From Herbaspirillum sp. ST 5-3 (GTDB lineage Bacteria > Pseudomonadota > Gammaproteobacteria > Burkholderiales > Burkholderiaceae_D): a DNA stretch of 64,000 nucleotides. The first letter of the stretch is position 1; the number at the start of each line of letters is the position of its first letter. Position numbers and translations under genes: made by a program. The notes beneath the pieces are model-generated. The model was not told the DNA's origin. It was given only the letters and a program-made list of their open reading frames with translations, and searched no databases. Location: positions 186,001 to 250,000 of the forward strand of contig NZ_STGI01000003.1 of the NCBI RefSeq assembly GCF_004804275.1, given 5' to 3'. This document shows, one piece after another, positions 45,012 through 54,304 of this stretch.

Positions 45012-46562
45012 TTAGCCGCGCAACAGGGCCAGCACGCCGTTAGGCAGCGAGTTTGCCTGGGCCAGCATCGCGGTACCAGCTTGCTGCAGGATCTGGCCTC
45101 GGGTAAGGGAGGCGGTTTCCTGAGCGAAGTCAGCATCCATGATCCGGCTACGTGCGGCACTGAGGTTCTCCGACGTTGCTTGCAGGTTGGAGATCGCCGA
45201 TTCGAAGCGGTTTTGCACCGCACCGAAGGTGCTTCGCAAAGTGTTGACCGACGAGATTGCCGCATCGATCTTGCTGATGGCCGTGTTCGCGTTAGCGACC
45301 GTGGTCACCGAAGCCGAGTTCAGGGCGGACGAACCGAGGGCCATCTGGCTGCTGTCAGCATAACCGATATAGGTTTCGTTTGCGCCGCCGAGCGTGATTG
45401 TGCTTGCTGCGGTCAGGCGAATCGTGCCGACGAAGGTGTTGGAGACTGCTGCGGCGCTCGTGGTTGTCGCTGCTGTCAATGCATCATTAGCCGAGTTGTT
45501 GCGGCCTGCGCTGGTCGTGGTGAGACCTTGGCCGAGGCCTGCGTTGGCGGCGCCGGTCGTTTGGCTCACGGTAATGTCGCGGCCATCCGAAGCGGTCAGT
45601 GTCATGCGGTTGTTCGCGCTGTCGAAGGTCGCTGTTACGCCGGACGATGCTGCAGCGCCGTTGATCGCAGTAGCAACCTGGTCGCCGGTCAATGCCGAGC
45701 CGTACGCGGTGAAGATCGACTGGCCGTTGACGGTCAGTGTGTAGTCCGAAGCGGTATCCGTCACGGCTACGAAGTCGAGGTCAACGGTCGTGTCGGCCGT
45801 TGCTGTCAGGCCGCCGATACCGGCTGCGTTGATCGCGGCAACCTTGGCGTATGCGCTGGTTGCGCCTTGACCCTGACCGCTGCCGGTATAGGAGGCCGAT
45901 CCAGGGACGCTGACCGCGGTACCGCTGCCAAGAGCAATAGTAAGGTCGCCGGTTGCCAGTGCGTTGCCGCTGCTGACGCCGGTGCCTTGCTGGCCGACTG
46001 CCAGACTGGTGCTGTATTGCGTTGAACCGTTGACATAGTCAGCGGTCTTGCCGATCGAGGTTGCACGCATGCTGGTCGAGAGGCCGACGCTGATGGTTTC
46101 GCCGACGTTCGCGCCGACCTGGAATGCTGCAGTGCCGAACGTGCCGTCCAGAATCTTCTGATTGTTGAAGGATGTCTGGGAAGCGACGCGGTCGATTTCA
46201 GAGATACGTTGTTGAACTTCCAGGTCCAGCGCTGCGCGGTCGCTCGAGCTGTTGGTGGAGTTTGCCGATTGCACGGCCAGTTCGCGGATACGTTGAAGGT
46301 TGTTGCTGATTTCTGCCAGCGCGCCTTCGCCGGTTTGAGCGAGGGAGATACCGTCATTGGCGTTGCGCGTTGCCTGATTCAGGCCGCGGATCTGTGAAGT
46401 CATACGCTCGCTGATGCCTAGGCCCGCTGCGTCGTCTTTGGCGCTGTTGATGCGCAGGCCGGAGGACAAGCGTTGCAGGGAAGTCGTCAGGGAGGACTGC
46501 GACGTCGTCAGGTTGCGCTGTGCGTTCAACGAGGCGATGTTTGTGTTGATAAATGCGGCCAT
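45012..46562 (-). CDS. fliC: Flagellin FliC
   Basis: Filament subunit. The conserved N-terminal domain ([40 protein letters not shown]) and C-terminal domain ([40 protein letters not shown]) are intact. The middle (about residues 180-400) is Ser/Thr/Ala/Gly rich and offers many possible O-glycosylation sites. Start is ATG 46562 with AGGAG upstream; an upstream in-frame start at 46601 precedes the ribosome-binding site and is rejected. 516 aa. Only flagellin gene in the window; sigma-28 promoter at 46660-46686. Confidence 0.97.
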   Translation of the reverse strand: MAAFINTNIASLNAQRNLTTSQSSLTTSLQRLSSGLRINSAKDDAAGLGISERMTSQIRGLNQATRNANDGISLAQTGEGALAEISNNLQRIRELAVQSANSTNSSSDRAALDLEVQQRISEIDRVASQTSFNNQKILDGTFGTAAFQVGANVGETISVGLSTSMRATSIGKTADYVNGSTQYSTSLAVGQQGTGVSSGNALATGDLTIALGSGTAVSVPGSASYTGSGQGQGATSAYAKVAAINAAGIGGLTATADTTVDLDFVAVTDTASDYTLTVNGQSIFTAYGSALTGDQVATAINGAAASSGVTATFDSANNRMTLTASDGRDITVSQTTGAANAGLGQGLTTTSAGRNNSANDALTAATTTSAAAVSNTFVGTIRLTAASTITLGGANETYIGYADSSQMALGSSALNSASVTTVANANTAISKIDAAISSVNTLRSTFGAVQNRFESAISNLQATSENLSAARSRIMDADFAQETASLTRGQILQQAGTAMLAQANSLPNGVLALLRG

Positions 46563-46659
46563 TTTGTTTCTCCTGTAAAGGTCCGATTGTTTCCGGCTCA
46601 AGCACTAATTCTGTTGGTTCGCCTTGGATTCAGCAGGCTTGCAACCGTTGTTGCTAGGT

Positions 46660-46686
46660 TTATCGGACGGAGCTGAAAAAAGTTTA
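46660..46686 (-). promoter_or_regulatory. Sigma-28 promoter of fliC
   Basis: On the minus strand -35 is TAAACTTT (46686-46679; 7 of 8) and -10 is TCCGATAA (46667-46660; 7 of 8), with an 11-bp spacer. The flagellin ATG is about 98 bases downstream, giving a fairly long 5' leader with A-rich ribosome-binding region. Confidence 0.88.
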
Positions 46687-47258
46687 GGGCTAAATTTCGG
46701 ATATTTTTTCAGTCCCGTCCAATCTCAGGCCGGACACTTCCTTTTTCGGTGGCCGCGGAAAAACCTTTAATGCTGTCGAATACGCAAAAAAATTTGGGAG
46801 CTATTTCATTTGTTCTGCGGCGAATTGAATGCAGAACGAAAAGCTTGTTTTCCCTATGAGGACGCATTCGCCGGTTCGTCACTGGTCAGGGGCATAGAGA
46901 AAATTTCCTTCTCAAGTTTCCTAAAACATGGTCGTAATCAGCCGGACACGGTGTTTCTCGGCTTGCAAGACGGTCAGGTTGATTGCGCTCATTCATTCAT
47001 GCGCAAATTTGATCAGGGGGGAAGCAGGGGTTTCTGGCTGACCTTGTATTTTTAGATAAGAAATGGGTAGTGGACGTTTTGGCAAGCTGGAGCCAGATTC
47101 TGCGATGTTGCCTTGTTGTCGCGATGTCGGCGTCTATCCGGTTGAGCTTCCCATTCTTTTGCCGTACAGTTGGCAGGGATAATATTCGTGCTGACAGCTG
47201 CGGCAATCGATCTCCTGTCGCACCCTGAGCCGGCCCTATTGATTCATCTCCTGACATA
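46687..47258. other. Non-coding region between fliC and the glycosyltransferase operon
   Basis: About 570 bases beyond the fliC promoter without a supportable gene. Short ORFs here have no recognisable product. It must contain the promoter of the plus-strand operon. Candidates are a weak sigma-28-like pair TCAAGTTT/GTCGTAAT with an 11-bp spacer at 46912-46938, far upstream, and a sigma-70-like TTGCCG/TAATAT (47159-47185) with a short 15-bp spacer. Neither is convincing. Base composition is more AT-rich than the flanks. Confidence 0.35.
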
Positions 47259-50200
47259 ATGACCGTTTCCCAGACGCCGCAGCAACCCACCCTCGATAAT
47301 CCGGACCAAGTTTTACAACAGGCGGCGAATTTCCATCAGGCTGGTCAGCTCGATGAGGCGGAAGTCCTCTATCGACGCCTCCTGGCTGCGAACCCGGGCC
47401 ATCCTGATGCTAATCACAATCTGGGGATCCTCGCGATCCAGCGCCAGCAAGCGGATGCAGGTGTGCTGTATTTCAAGGCGGCGCTCGACGCGCGCCCGGA
47501 AGAAAGCTTGTTCTGGACCAGTTACATCGATGCCCTGATCCGTACCGGACAGCAGGATTTGGCGCGCCAGGTGCTGGAACTTGGTATGCAGCGGGGATTG
47601 GCCGGAGAAGGCGTTTTGCGCTTGGCTGAGCGACTTGCGATGGCCCAGGAACAGCAGGCCGTTCCGGCTGTCAGGCAAGAGCAGGCCCGGCAGGCAGGAA
47701 GAAAGGATCCCGGACCGCAGGAAATCAACGCCTTGATGTCATTGTTCAATCGCGGCCGATTCGGCGAGGCGGAAACGCTCGCGAAGTCATTTACCTTGCG
47801 CTTTCCCCGTTCCGGATTTGGCTGGAAGGCTTTGGGAGCGGTGCTGCAACTGCAGGGCAGGACGAAGGAAGCCATCGCGCCCATGCAAACCGCGGCGCAG
47901 CTGCTGCCTGGCGACGTGGAGGTACTCAGCAACCTGGGGGCGGTGCTGCACGCCGAAGGCCGTTTCTCAGAGGCGGAGGCAAGCTTGCGCCGCGCAATCA
48001 AGATCAAGCCAATCGACGCGGAGGCGCACAACAACCTTGGCAATAGCCTGAAGGGACTGGGGCGCTTGCCCGAAGCGGAAGCGTGCTTTCGCAAGGCAGT
48101 GCAGATCAAGCCGAATTATGCGGATGCGTATTGCAATCTGGGTGCGATGCTGCAGGATCAGGGGCGCTTGTCGGAAGCGGAAGTCTGCCTGCGTCGCGCG
48201 CTGGAACACAAGCCCGATTACGCGGAAGCGCATAACAATCTTGGCAATGTGCTTAAGGATCGGGGGCTCTTGTCCGAGGCAGAGCAAAGTTTCCGGCAGG
48301 CGCTGGAGCTCAAGGCGGATTATGCGGAAGCGCATTGCAATCTTGGCGTGACGCTGCAGGACCAGGGGCGGCATGCCGAGGCCGAAGCAAGCCTGCGCCG
48401 CGCGCTGGAACTCAAGCCGGACTACGAAGACGCGTTCAGCAACCTGCTGTTCGTGCTGAACTATGCGCCGGACAAGAGCGCGGAAACGATTTTCGACGCC
48501 TATCGGGAATACGACGCGCGCTTCGGCAAGCCGCTGCAGGGCGAGTGGCAGGCCCACGGCAACAGCCGCGACACGCAGCGTCGCCTGAAGGTGGGCTACG
48601 TCTCGCCGGATTTCCGGCGCCATGCGGTGCGCCACTTCCTCGAGCCCTTGCTGGCGCATCACGACAAGACCGCATTCGAATTGTATGCGTACGCGGAGCT
48701 GTCGGTGGAGGACGAAGTGACGGCACGCTACCGTGGCTATGTCGACCACTTCATCCCGACCGGCGGGATGGGCGATGCGGCACTGGCGGAGCGCATTCGC
48801 GCCGACGGCATCGATATCCTGGTGGACCTGGCGGGCCACACTGCACGAAACCGGCTGGGCGTGTTTGCCCGCAAGCCGGCGCCGGTGTCGCTGTCGTGGC
48901 TTGGGTATGGCTACACCACCGGCTTGAGTGCGATCGATTACCTGCTGACCGACAACGTGAGTGCGCCGCCGGGAAGCGAGCACCTGTTCTCGGAGCAGCC
49001 GTGGTGGGTGCCGGTGCCTGGCTATGCGTACCGGCCGGCGGAAGGCATGGGCGAAGCCGGGCCGCTGCCCGCGCTGCAACGCGGCCATGTCACCTTCGGC
49101 ACGCTCACGCGCGCGGTGCGCATCAACCATCGCACGATCCGTGTGTGGTCAGAGATATTGAAGCGTGTACCAGGATCAAGGTTGGTGATTGACAGCGGCA
49201 ACTTCATCGATCCTGCGATGCAGGAAGCGCTGGCGGTGAAATTCGGGGTGCATGGCATTGACCGCGAGCGTCTGTCGATCGGCTATCACACGCCGCCATG
49301 GGATGTGCTGCGCGCAGTGGACATCGGGCTGGACTGCTTTCCGCACAATTCCGGTACGACGCTGATCGAAACGCTGTACATGGGGATTCCGTATGTGACG
49401 CTGGCGGGGAGGCCGAGCGTGGGGCGCCTGGGCAGCACGATCCTGGAAGGCGCGGGGCATCCGGAATGGATTGCCGGATCGGAAGAAGAATACGTGGACA
49501 AGGCGGTGGCGCTGGCATCGGACCTGCCGACACTTGCGGCATTGCGGGCAGGTTTGCGCGGACAGTTGCAGGCGAGTGCGCTGATGGACGAGGCTGGTTT
49601 TGCACGCAAGGTCGAGACAGCGTATCGCGCCATGTTCGAGAAATTCGCAGGCAAGGATGCCGCAGCACCGATAGCAGAGTGCGATCCTCATGAAATCAAT
49701 GCGCTCATCGGAATGTTCAACCAGGGAAGACTCAGTGAGGCTGAGACACAAGCACGTTCATTGACAGAGCGCTTTCCGGATTTGGGATTCGGATGGAAAG
49801 CACTCGGCGCTTTGCTGCAATTGCAGGGACGCATTGAAGAAGCATTGCCACCCATGCAAAGAGCTGCGCTACTGTTGCCGGAGGATGTCGAGGCGCAAAG
49901 CAATCTCGGTGTGACCCTGCAAGCCCTCGGGCACATTGTCGAAGCAGAAGCCAGCTATCGGGCGGCGCTGCGGCTTCATCCCGGTCATGCCGACGCGCAT
50001 TGCAATCTTGGCGTCATTCTGCAAGAGCAGGGCAGGCACGAGGAGGCGGAAGCCTGCCTGCGCCGCGCGATCGAACTCAAGCCGGACTACCCGGCGGCGT
50101 ATTACAACCTCGGTAACAGCTTCAAGGACCGTGAGCAACTGCTCCAGGCCGAGCAGTGTTTCCGGCAGGCGCTGGAGCTCAAGCCGGACTATGTGAAAGC

Positions 50201-53200
50201 GCATTGCAACCTTGGCGTGACGCTGCAGGACCAGGGGCGGCATGCCGAGGCCGAAGCAAGCCTGCGCCGCGCGCTGGAACTCAAGCCGGACTACGAAGAC
50301 GCGTTCAGCAACCTGCTGTTCGTGCTGAACTATGCGCCGGACAAGAGCGCGGAAACGATTTTCGACGCCTATCGGGAATACGACGCGCGCTTCGGCAAGC
50401 CGCTGCAGGGCGAGTGGCAGGCCCACGGCAACAGCCGCGACACGCAGCGTCGCCTGAAGGTGGGCTACGTCTCGCCGGATTTCCGGCGCCATGCGGTGCG
50501 CCACTTCCTCGAGCCCTTGCTGGCGCATCACGACAAGACCGCATTCGAATTGTATGCGTACGCGGAGCTGTCGGTGGAGGACGAAGTGACGGCACGCTAC
50601 CGTGGCTATGTCGACCACTTCATCCCGACCGGCGGGATGGGCGATGCGGCACTGGCGGAGCGCATTCGCGCCGACGGCATCGATATCCTGGTGGACCTGG
50701 CGGGCCACACTGCACGAAACCGGCTGGGCGTGTTTGCCCGCAAGCCGGCGCCGGTGTCGCTGTCGTGGCTTGGGTATGGCTACACCACCGGCTTGAGTGC
50801 GATCGATTACCTGCTGACCGACAACGTGAGTGCGCCGCCGGGAAGCGAGCACCTGTTCTCGGAGCAGCCGTGGTGGGTGCCGGTGCCTGGCTATGCGTAC
50901 CGGCCGGCGGAAGGCATGGGCGAAGCCGGGCCGCTGCCCGCGCTGCAACGCGGCCATGTCACCTTCGGCACGCTCACGCGCGCGGTGCGCATCAACCATC
51001 GCACGATCCGTGTGTGGTCAGAGATATTGAAGCGCGTACCAGGATCAAGGTTGGTGATTGACAGCGGCAACTTCATCGATCCTGCGATGCAGGAAGCGCT
51101 GGCGGTGAAATTCGGGGTGCATGGCATTGACCGCGAGCGTCTGTCGATCGGCTATCACACGCCGCCATGGGATGTGCTGCGCGCAGTGGACATCGGGCTG
51201 GACTGCTTTCCGCACAATTCCGGTACGACGCTGATCGAAACGCTGTACATGGGGATTCCGTATGTGACGCTGGCGGGGAGGCCGAGCGTGGGGCGCCTGG
51301 GCAGCACGATCCTGGAAGGCGCGGGGCATCCGGAATGGATTGCCGGATCGGAAGAAGAATACGTGGACAAGGCGGTGGCGCTGGCATCGGACCTGCCGAC
51401 ACTTGCGGCATTGCGGGCAGGTTTGCGCGGGCAGTTACAGGCGAGTGCGCTGATGGACGAGGCTGGTTTTGCACGCAAGGTCGAGACAGCGTTTCGCGAC
51501 ATGTTCGAGAAATTCGCAGGCAAGGGAGCAGAGCCCGCCACGGCGGGGAGGTTTGCTTCAGCACCACCGCGCAAGACCGGTGGCAAGGAGCCGGGGCCAG
51601 GCGAGATCAATGCCCTCGTCGGACTGTTCAATCAAGGCAGGTTGGCCGACGCCGAGGCGCTGGCACGTTCCCTCACCAAGCGATTTCCGCAGTTTGGTTT
51701 CGGATGGAAAGCGTTTGGCGCAGTGCTTCAGATGCTCGGCAGGATCGAGGATGCCGTGGCACCCATGCAGAGGGCGGCGCAGTTGCTGCCTCGGGATATC
51801 GAGGTTCACAGCAATCTGGGTGTTGCATTGCAGGCCTGCGGCCGTTCGGCAGAAGCAGAAGAGACCTTGCGTCGCGCGCTGAAAATCAATGCTGGCGATG
51901 CCGAAACGCATAACAATCTTGGTAATGCGCTGAAAGGCATGAGCCGACTGAAAGATGCAGAGGCGAGCTATCGCTCCGCCATCCGGCTGAAACCTCGCTA
52001 TGCCGATGCGCATTGCAACCTCGGCGCGGTGTTGCATGCGATGGGACGGCTTGCGGATGCCGAGGCTTACCTGCGCCAGGCGCTGGAACTTCGGCCCGAC
52101 TATGCCGTTGCGTACTTCAATCTCGGCAATGTGCTCAATGCACAGTATCGGATCGTCGAGTCGGCGCAGTGTTACCGACATGCCGTGGAGCTTGATCCGA
52201 AGTATGCGCAAGCGCATCGGGCGCTGTCCTTGAGGATGGCATATTTGTCCGATTATCGCGAAGTGGTTGCTGAAAGTGACATTGCACAACAACTCAAGCC
52301 CGATGATCCAGAGGCATGGGAGCAGCGGCTTTACGCATTTTCTTATCATCCGGATTTGTCCGCCGAACAGATTTTCAGTGAATTCGCGCACTGGGGAAGC
52401 CGTTTTGCCCCGCCGGTTGTCGACTTCTCAACCCATGATCGAAACCCCGCGCGACGTTTGCGTATCGGTTACGTTTCCCCTGATTTCCGTCGCCATACCT
52501 CGCGCTTTTTCTTCTGGCCTTTCTTTTCCAATCATGACCGCACCGCATTCGAGCTGTACGCGTATTCCAACGTCGAGCGGGAGGATGAATTTACCGGGCA
52601 ATTCAAGGAGCTGTTCGACCATTGGCGCGATATTCGAGGCGTGAGTGACGACCAGGCCGCGAAAATGGTACGCGACGATCATATCGACATCCTGGTCGAT
52701 TGCTGCAATCACATGATGGACGACCGGCTTGGCATTTTTGCACGCAAGCCGGCGCCGATCCAGGCGACATGGCTCGGCGCCGCGTGGACGACTGGATTGA
52801 AAACCGTCGATTATGTTCTGTCGGATCCTTACATGGCACCGGAAGGTACGCTGACGAGCGAGACCATCGTTCGCCTTCCGCATTTTTTCGTCGCCTTCAA
52901 TCCACCGGAAATAACCGCAGAAATTGTTGCACCCCCATGCATCCGCAACGGCTTTGTGAGTTTTGGCTACTCCGGACGCAGCGAACGGCTGAATCATCGC
53001 ACCTTCCGTGTATGGGGCGAGATTCTGCAGCGCTTGCCGTCGGCCCGACTGATACTCGATTTCGCTCCGTTTGCTGATCCTGCGACGCAGGAATACTACA
53101 GAACGTTCATGTCCGGGTTTGGCGTTGATACCTCCCGAGTTATCATGCGCAAGAGCGCGAACATCTTTGAGGGGCTGAACGAATTCGACATTTTGCTGGA

Positions 53201-53531
53201 TTGCTTCCCGCATAGCGGCGGTACCATGCTGTTCGACGCGCTCTGGATGGGCGTTCCCGCCTTGACAATGCCCAGCCGTCCCCCGGTCGGGCGTATCGGA
53301 ACCAGCCTGATGATGAACCTGGGCTTGCCGGAGTGGGTGGTGACAGACGAGAATGATTATATTGACAAAGCTTGCGCGTTTGCCGGCGAGCCGCAAAGAC
53401 TGACGGAGCTGCGCACGGGAATGCGCGACCGCATGCGCGCTTCTCCGGTGATGGACGGAGCAGGATTCGCGCGTGGCGTTGAGGACGCATATCGAAGGAT
53501 GTTCAGGGCATGGAGCGAGAAAAACCAATGA
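47259..53531 (+). CDS. Tri-modular TPR/GT41 (OGT/SPINDLY-type) glycosyltransferase
   Basis: 2090-residue protein with three successive TPR plus GT41 units. Each unit opens with a shared header of EINAL..FN.GR pattern (residues about 155, 812 and 1449), runs through TPR units of the AHNNLGN..K..GR..EAE type, and ends in a glycosyltransferase domain starting with GYVSPDFRRH (about residues 446, 1069 and 1736). Each domain also has an acceptor/donor-loop motif of PH.SGTT or PHSGGT type. Units 1 and 2 are nearly identical; unit 3 is diverged. The Lys that contacts the nucleotide phosphate in OGT aligns with Arg (621, 1244, 1910). No signal peptide, so cytoplasmic. Its stop overlaps the cytidylyltransferase start (ATGA). 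Probably modifies flagellin; target and donor unproven. Confidence 0.88.
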   Translation: MTVSQTPQQPTLDNPDQVLQQAANFHQAGQLDEAEVLYRRLLAANPGHPDANHNLGILAIQRQQADAGVLYFKAALDARPEESLFWTSYIDALIRTGQQDLARQVLELGMQRGLAGEGVLRLAERLAMAQEQQAVPAVRQEQARQAGRKDPGPQEINALMSLFNRGRFGEAETLAKSFTLRFPRSGFGWKALGAVLQLQGRTKEAIAPMQTAAQLLPGDVEVLSNLGAVLHAEGRFSEAEASLRRAIKIKPIDAEAHNNLGNSLKGLGRLPEAEACFRKAVQIKPNYADAYCNLGAMLQDQGRLSEAEVCLRRALEHKPDYAEAHNNLGNVLKDRGLLSEAEQSFRQALELKADYAEAHCNLGVTLQDQGRHAEAEASLRRALELKPDYEDAFSNLLFVLNYAPDKSAETIFDAYREYDARFGKPLQGEWQAHGNSRDTQRRLKVGYVSPDFRRHAVRHFLEPLLAHHDKTAFELYAYAELSVEDEVTARYRGYVDHFIPTGGMGDAALAERIRADGIDILVDLAGHTARNRLGVFARKPAPVSLSWLGYGYTTGLSAIDYLLTDNVSAPPGSEHLFSEQPWWVPVPGYAYRPAEGMGEAGPLPALQRGHVTFGTLTRAVRINHRTIRVWSEILKRVPGSRLVIDSGNFIDPAMQEALAVKFGVHGIDRERLSIGYHTPPWDVLRAVDIGLDCFPHNSGTTLIETLYMGIPYVTLAGRPSVGRLGSTILEGAGHPEWIAGSEEEYVDKAVALASDLPTLAALRAGLRGQLQASALMDEAGFARKVETAYRAMFEKFAGKDAAAPIAECDPHEINALIGMFNQGRLSEAETQARSLTERFPDLGFGWKALGALLQLQGRIEEALPPMQRAALLLPEDVEAQSNLGVTLQALGHIVEAEASYRAALRLHPGHADAHCNLGVILQEQGRHEEAEACLRRAIELKPDYPAAYYNLGNSFKDREQLLQAEQCFRQALELKPDYVKAHCNLGVTLQDQGRHAEAEASLRRALELKPDYEDAFSNLLFVLNYAPDKSAETIFDAYREYDARFGKPLQGEWQAHGNSRDTQRRLKVGYVSPDFRRHAVRHFLEPLLAHHDKTAFELYAYAELSVEDEVTARYRGYVDHFIPTGGMGDAALAERIRADGIDILVDLAGHTARNRLGVFARKPAPVSLSWLGYGYTTGLSAIDYLLTDNVSAPPGSEHLFSEQPWWVPVPGYAYRPAEGMGEAGPLPALQRGHVTFGTLTRAVRINHRTIRVWSEILKRVPGSRLVIDSGNFIDPAMQEALAVKFGVHGIDRERLSIGYHTPPWDVLRAVDIGLDCFPHNSGTTLIETLYMGIPYVTLAGRPSVGRLGSTILEGAGHPEWIAGSEEEYVDKAVALASDLPTLAALRAGLRGQLQASALMDEAGFARKVETAFRDMFEKFAGKGAEPATAGRFASAPPRKTGGKEPGPGEINALVGLFNQGRLADAEALARSLTKRFPQFGFGWKAFGAVLQMLGRIEDAVAPMQRAAQLLPRDIEVHSNLGVALQACGRSAEAEETLRRALKINAGDAETHNNLGNALKGMSRLKDAEASYRSAIRLKPRYADAHCNLGAVLHAMGRLADAEAYLRQALELRPDYAVAYFNLGNVLNAQYRIVESAQCYRHAVELDPKYAQAHRALSLRMAYLSDYREVVAESDIAQQLKPDDPEAWEQRLYAFSYHPDLSAEQIFSEFAHWGSRFAPPVVDFSTHDRNPARRLRIGYVSPDFRRHTSRFFFWPFFSNHDRTAFELYAYSNVEREDEFTGQFKELFDHWRDIRGVSDDQAAKMVRDDHIDILVDCCNHMMDDRLGIFARKPAPIQATWLGAAWTTGLKTVDYVLSDPYMAPEGTLTSETIVRLPHFFVAFNPPEITAEIVAPPCIRNGFVSFGYSGRSERLNHRTFRVWGEILQRLPSARLILDFAPFADPATQEYYRTFMSGFGVDTSRVIMRKSANIFEGLNEFDILLDCFPHSGGTMLFDALWMGVPALTMPSRPPVGRIGTSLMMNLGLPEWVVTDENDYIDKACAFAGEPQRLTELRTGMRDRMRASPVMDGAGFARGVEDAYRRMFRAWSEKNQ
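48342..49656 (+). repeat. Internal direct repeat, copy 1 (glycosyltransferase module 1)
   Basis: About 1315 bp covering the last TPR and the whole GT41 domain of module 1. It matches 50211-51525 at an offset of 1869 bp (exactly 623 codons). By eye I find five mismatches, at about 49166, 49562, 49567, 49623 and 49629. Confidence 0.92.
50211..51525 (+). repeat. Internal direct repeat, copy 2 (glycosyltransferase module 2)
   Basis: Second copy of the 1315-bp repeat at 48342-49656, in the same reading frame. The preceding TPR sequences of the two modules are only loosely similar, so the identical block is limited to the catalytic half, which suggests recent duplication or gene conversion. Confidence 0.92.
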
Positions 53532-54304
53532 AAGCCGTTATTCTTGCAGGGGGGCTCGGCACCCGGATCAGCGAAGAGACCGTGCTCAAGCCGAAGCCGA
53601 TGATCGACGTGGGCGGCAAGCCGATCCTGTGGCACATCATGAAGATCTATTCCCACTACGGCATCAACGATTTCATCATTTGTCTCGGTTACAAGGGATA
53701 CATGATCAAGGAATATTTTGCCAACTACTTCATGTACATGTCGGATGTGACCTTCGACATGGCTTCGAACAAGATGAAGGTGCACCAGAACAGCGCGGAG
53801 CCGTGGCGCGTCACGCTGGTGAATACCGGCGACAACACCATGACCGGCGGACGCCTGAAGCGTGTCCGGAAATATCTCGATAACGACGACTTTTGCCTGA
53901 CGTACGGCGATGGCGTTGCCGACATCGATATCGGTGCGCTGACAAGGTTTCACAAGGAACACGGCCGATTGGCGACGGTAACGGCGGTGCAGCCGCTCGG
54001 CCGCTATGGCGCGCTTGAGATGGAGGGCCATGTCGTCAACGGATTCATGGAAAAACCGCGAGGCGACGGCGGCTGGATCAACGGTGGCTTTTTCGTGCTG
54101 TCGCCCAAGGTGATCGACTACATCGAGGGAGATCAGACTTCATGGGAACTCGATCCTCTGGAGCGACTGGCAAGCGAGAGTCAGCTTGCTGCGTACCAGC
54201 ACCGCGGTTTCTGGCAGCCCATGGATACCTTGCGGGAAAAGAACCAGCTTGACGCACTCTGGAACTCCGGCAGCGCGCCCTGGAAGGTCTGGGATGATGC
54301 TTGA
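53528..54304 (+). CDS. rfbF: Glucose-1-phosphate cytidylyltransferase (RfbF)
   Basis: Makes CDP-glucose from CTP and glucose-1-phosphate. The nucleotidyltransferase signature GGLGTRISEET with following KPKPMIDVGGKPILWHIMK (core KPMIDVGGKPILWH) is typical of RfbF rather than RmlA or GalU. Other family features: TYGDGVADIDI and WINGGFFVLSPKV. Length 258 aa is standard. ATG 53528 overlaps the stop of the giant glycosyltransferase gene; an in-frame start at 53510 is inside it and unlikely. First committed step of the CDP-sugar pathway of this operon. Confidence 0.95.
   Translation: MKAVILAGGLGTRISEETVLKPKPMIDVGGKPILWHIMKIYSHYGINDFIICLGYKGYMIKEYFANYFMYMSDVTFDMASNKMKVHQNSAEPWRVTLVNTGDNTMTGGRLKRVRKYLDNDDFCLTYGDGVADIDIGALTRFHKEHGRLATVTAVQPLGRYGALEMEGHVVNGFMEKPRGDGGWINGGFFVLSPKVIDYIEGDQTSWELDPLERLASESQLAAYQHRGFWQPMDTLREKNQLDALWNSGSAPWKVWDDA

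Noticed and set aside
44760-46025. 421-codon plus-strand frame opposite flaG and fliC
   Set aside because: Its Cys/Arg/Gly-rich translation is the antisense of the flagellin variable region; it also crosses the fliC terminator.
47950-48430. Regularly spaced about 102-bp repeats resembling an array
   Set aside because: They are TPR codon repeats in frame with the protein, with 34-residue periodicity and diverged sequence, not CRISPR repeats with spacers.
47967-49130. 387-codon minus-strand frame repeated again at 49869-50999
   Set aside because: Both are antisense to the duplicated glycosyltransferase module, which explains their near identity; they are not separate genes.
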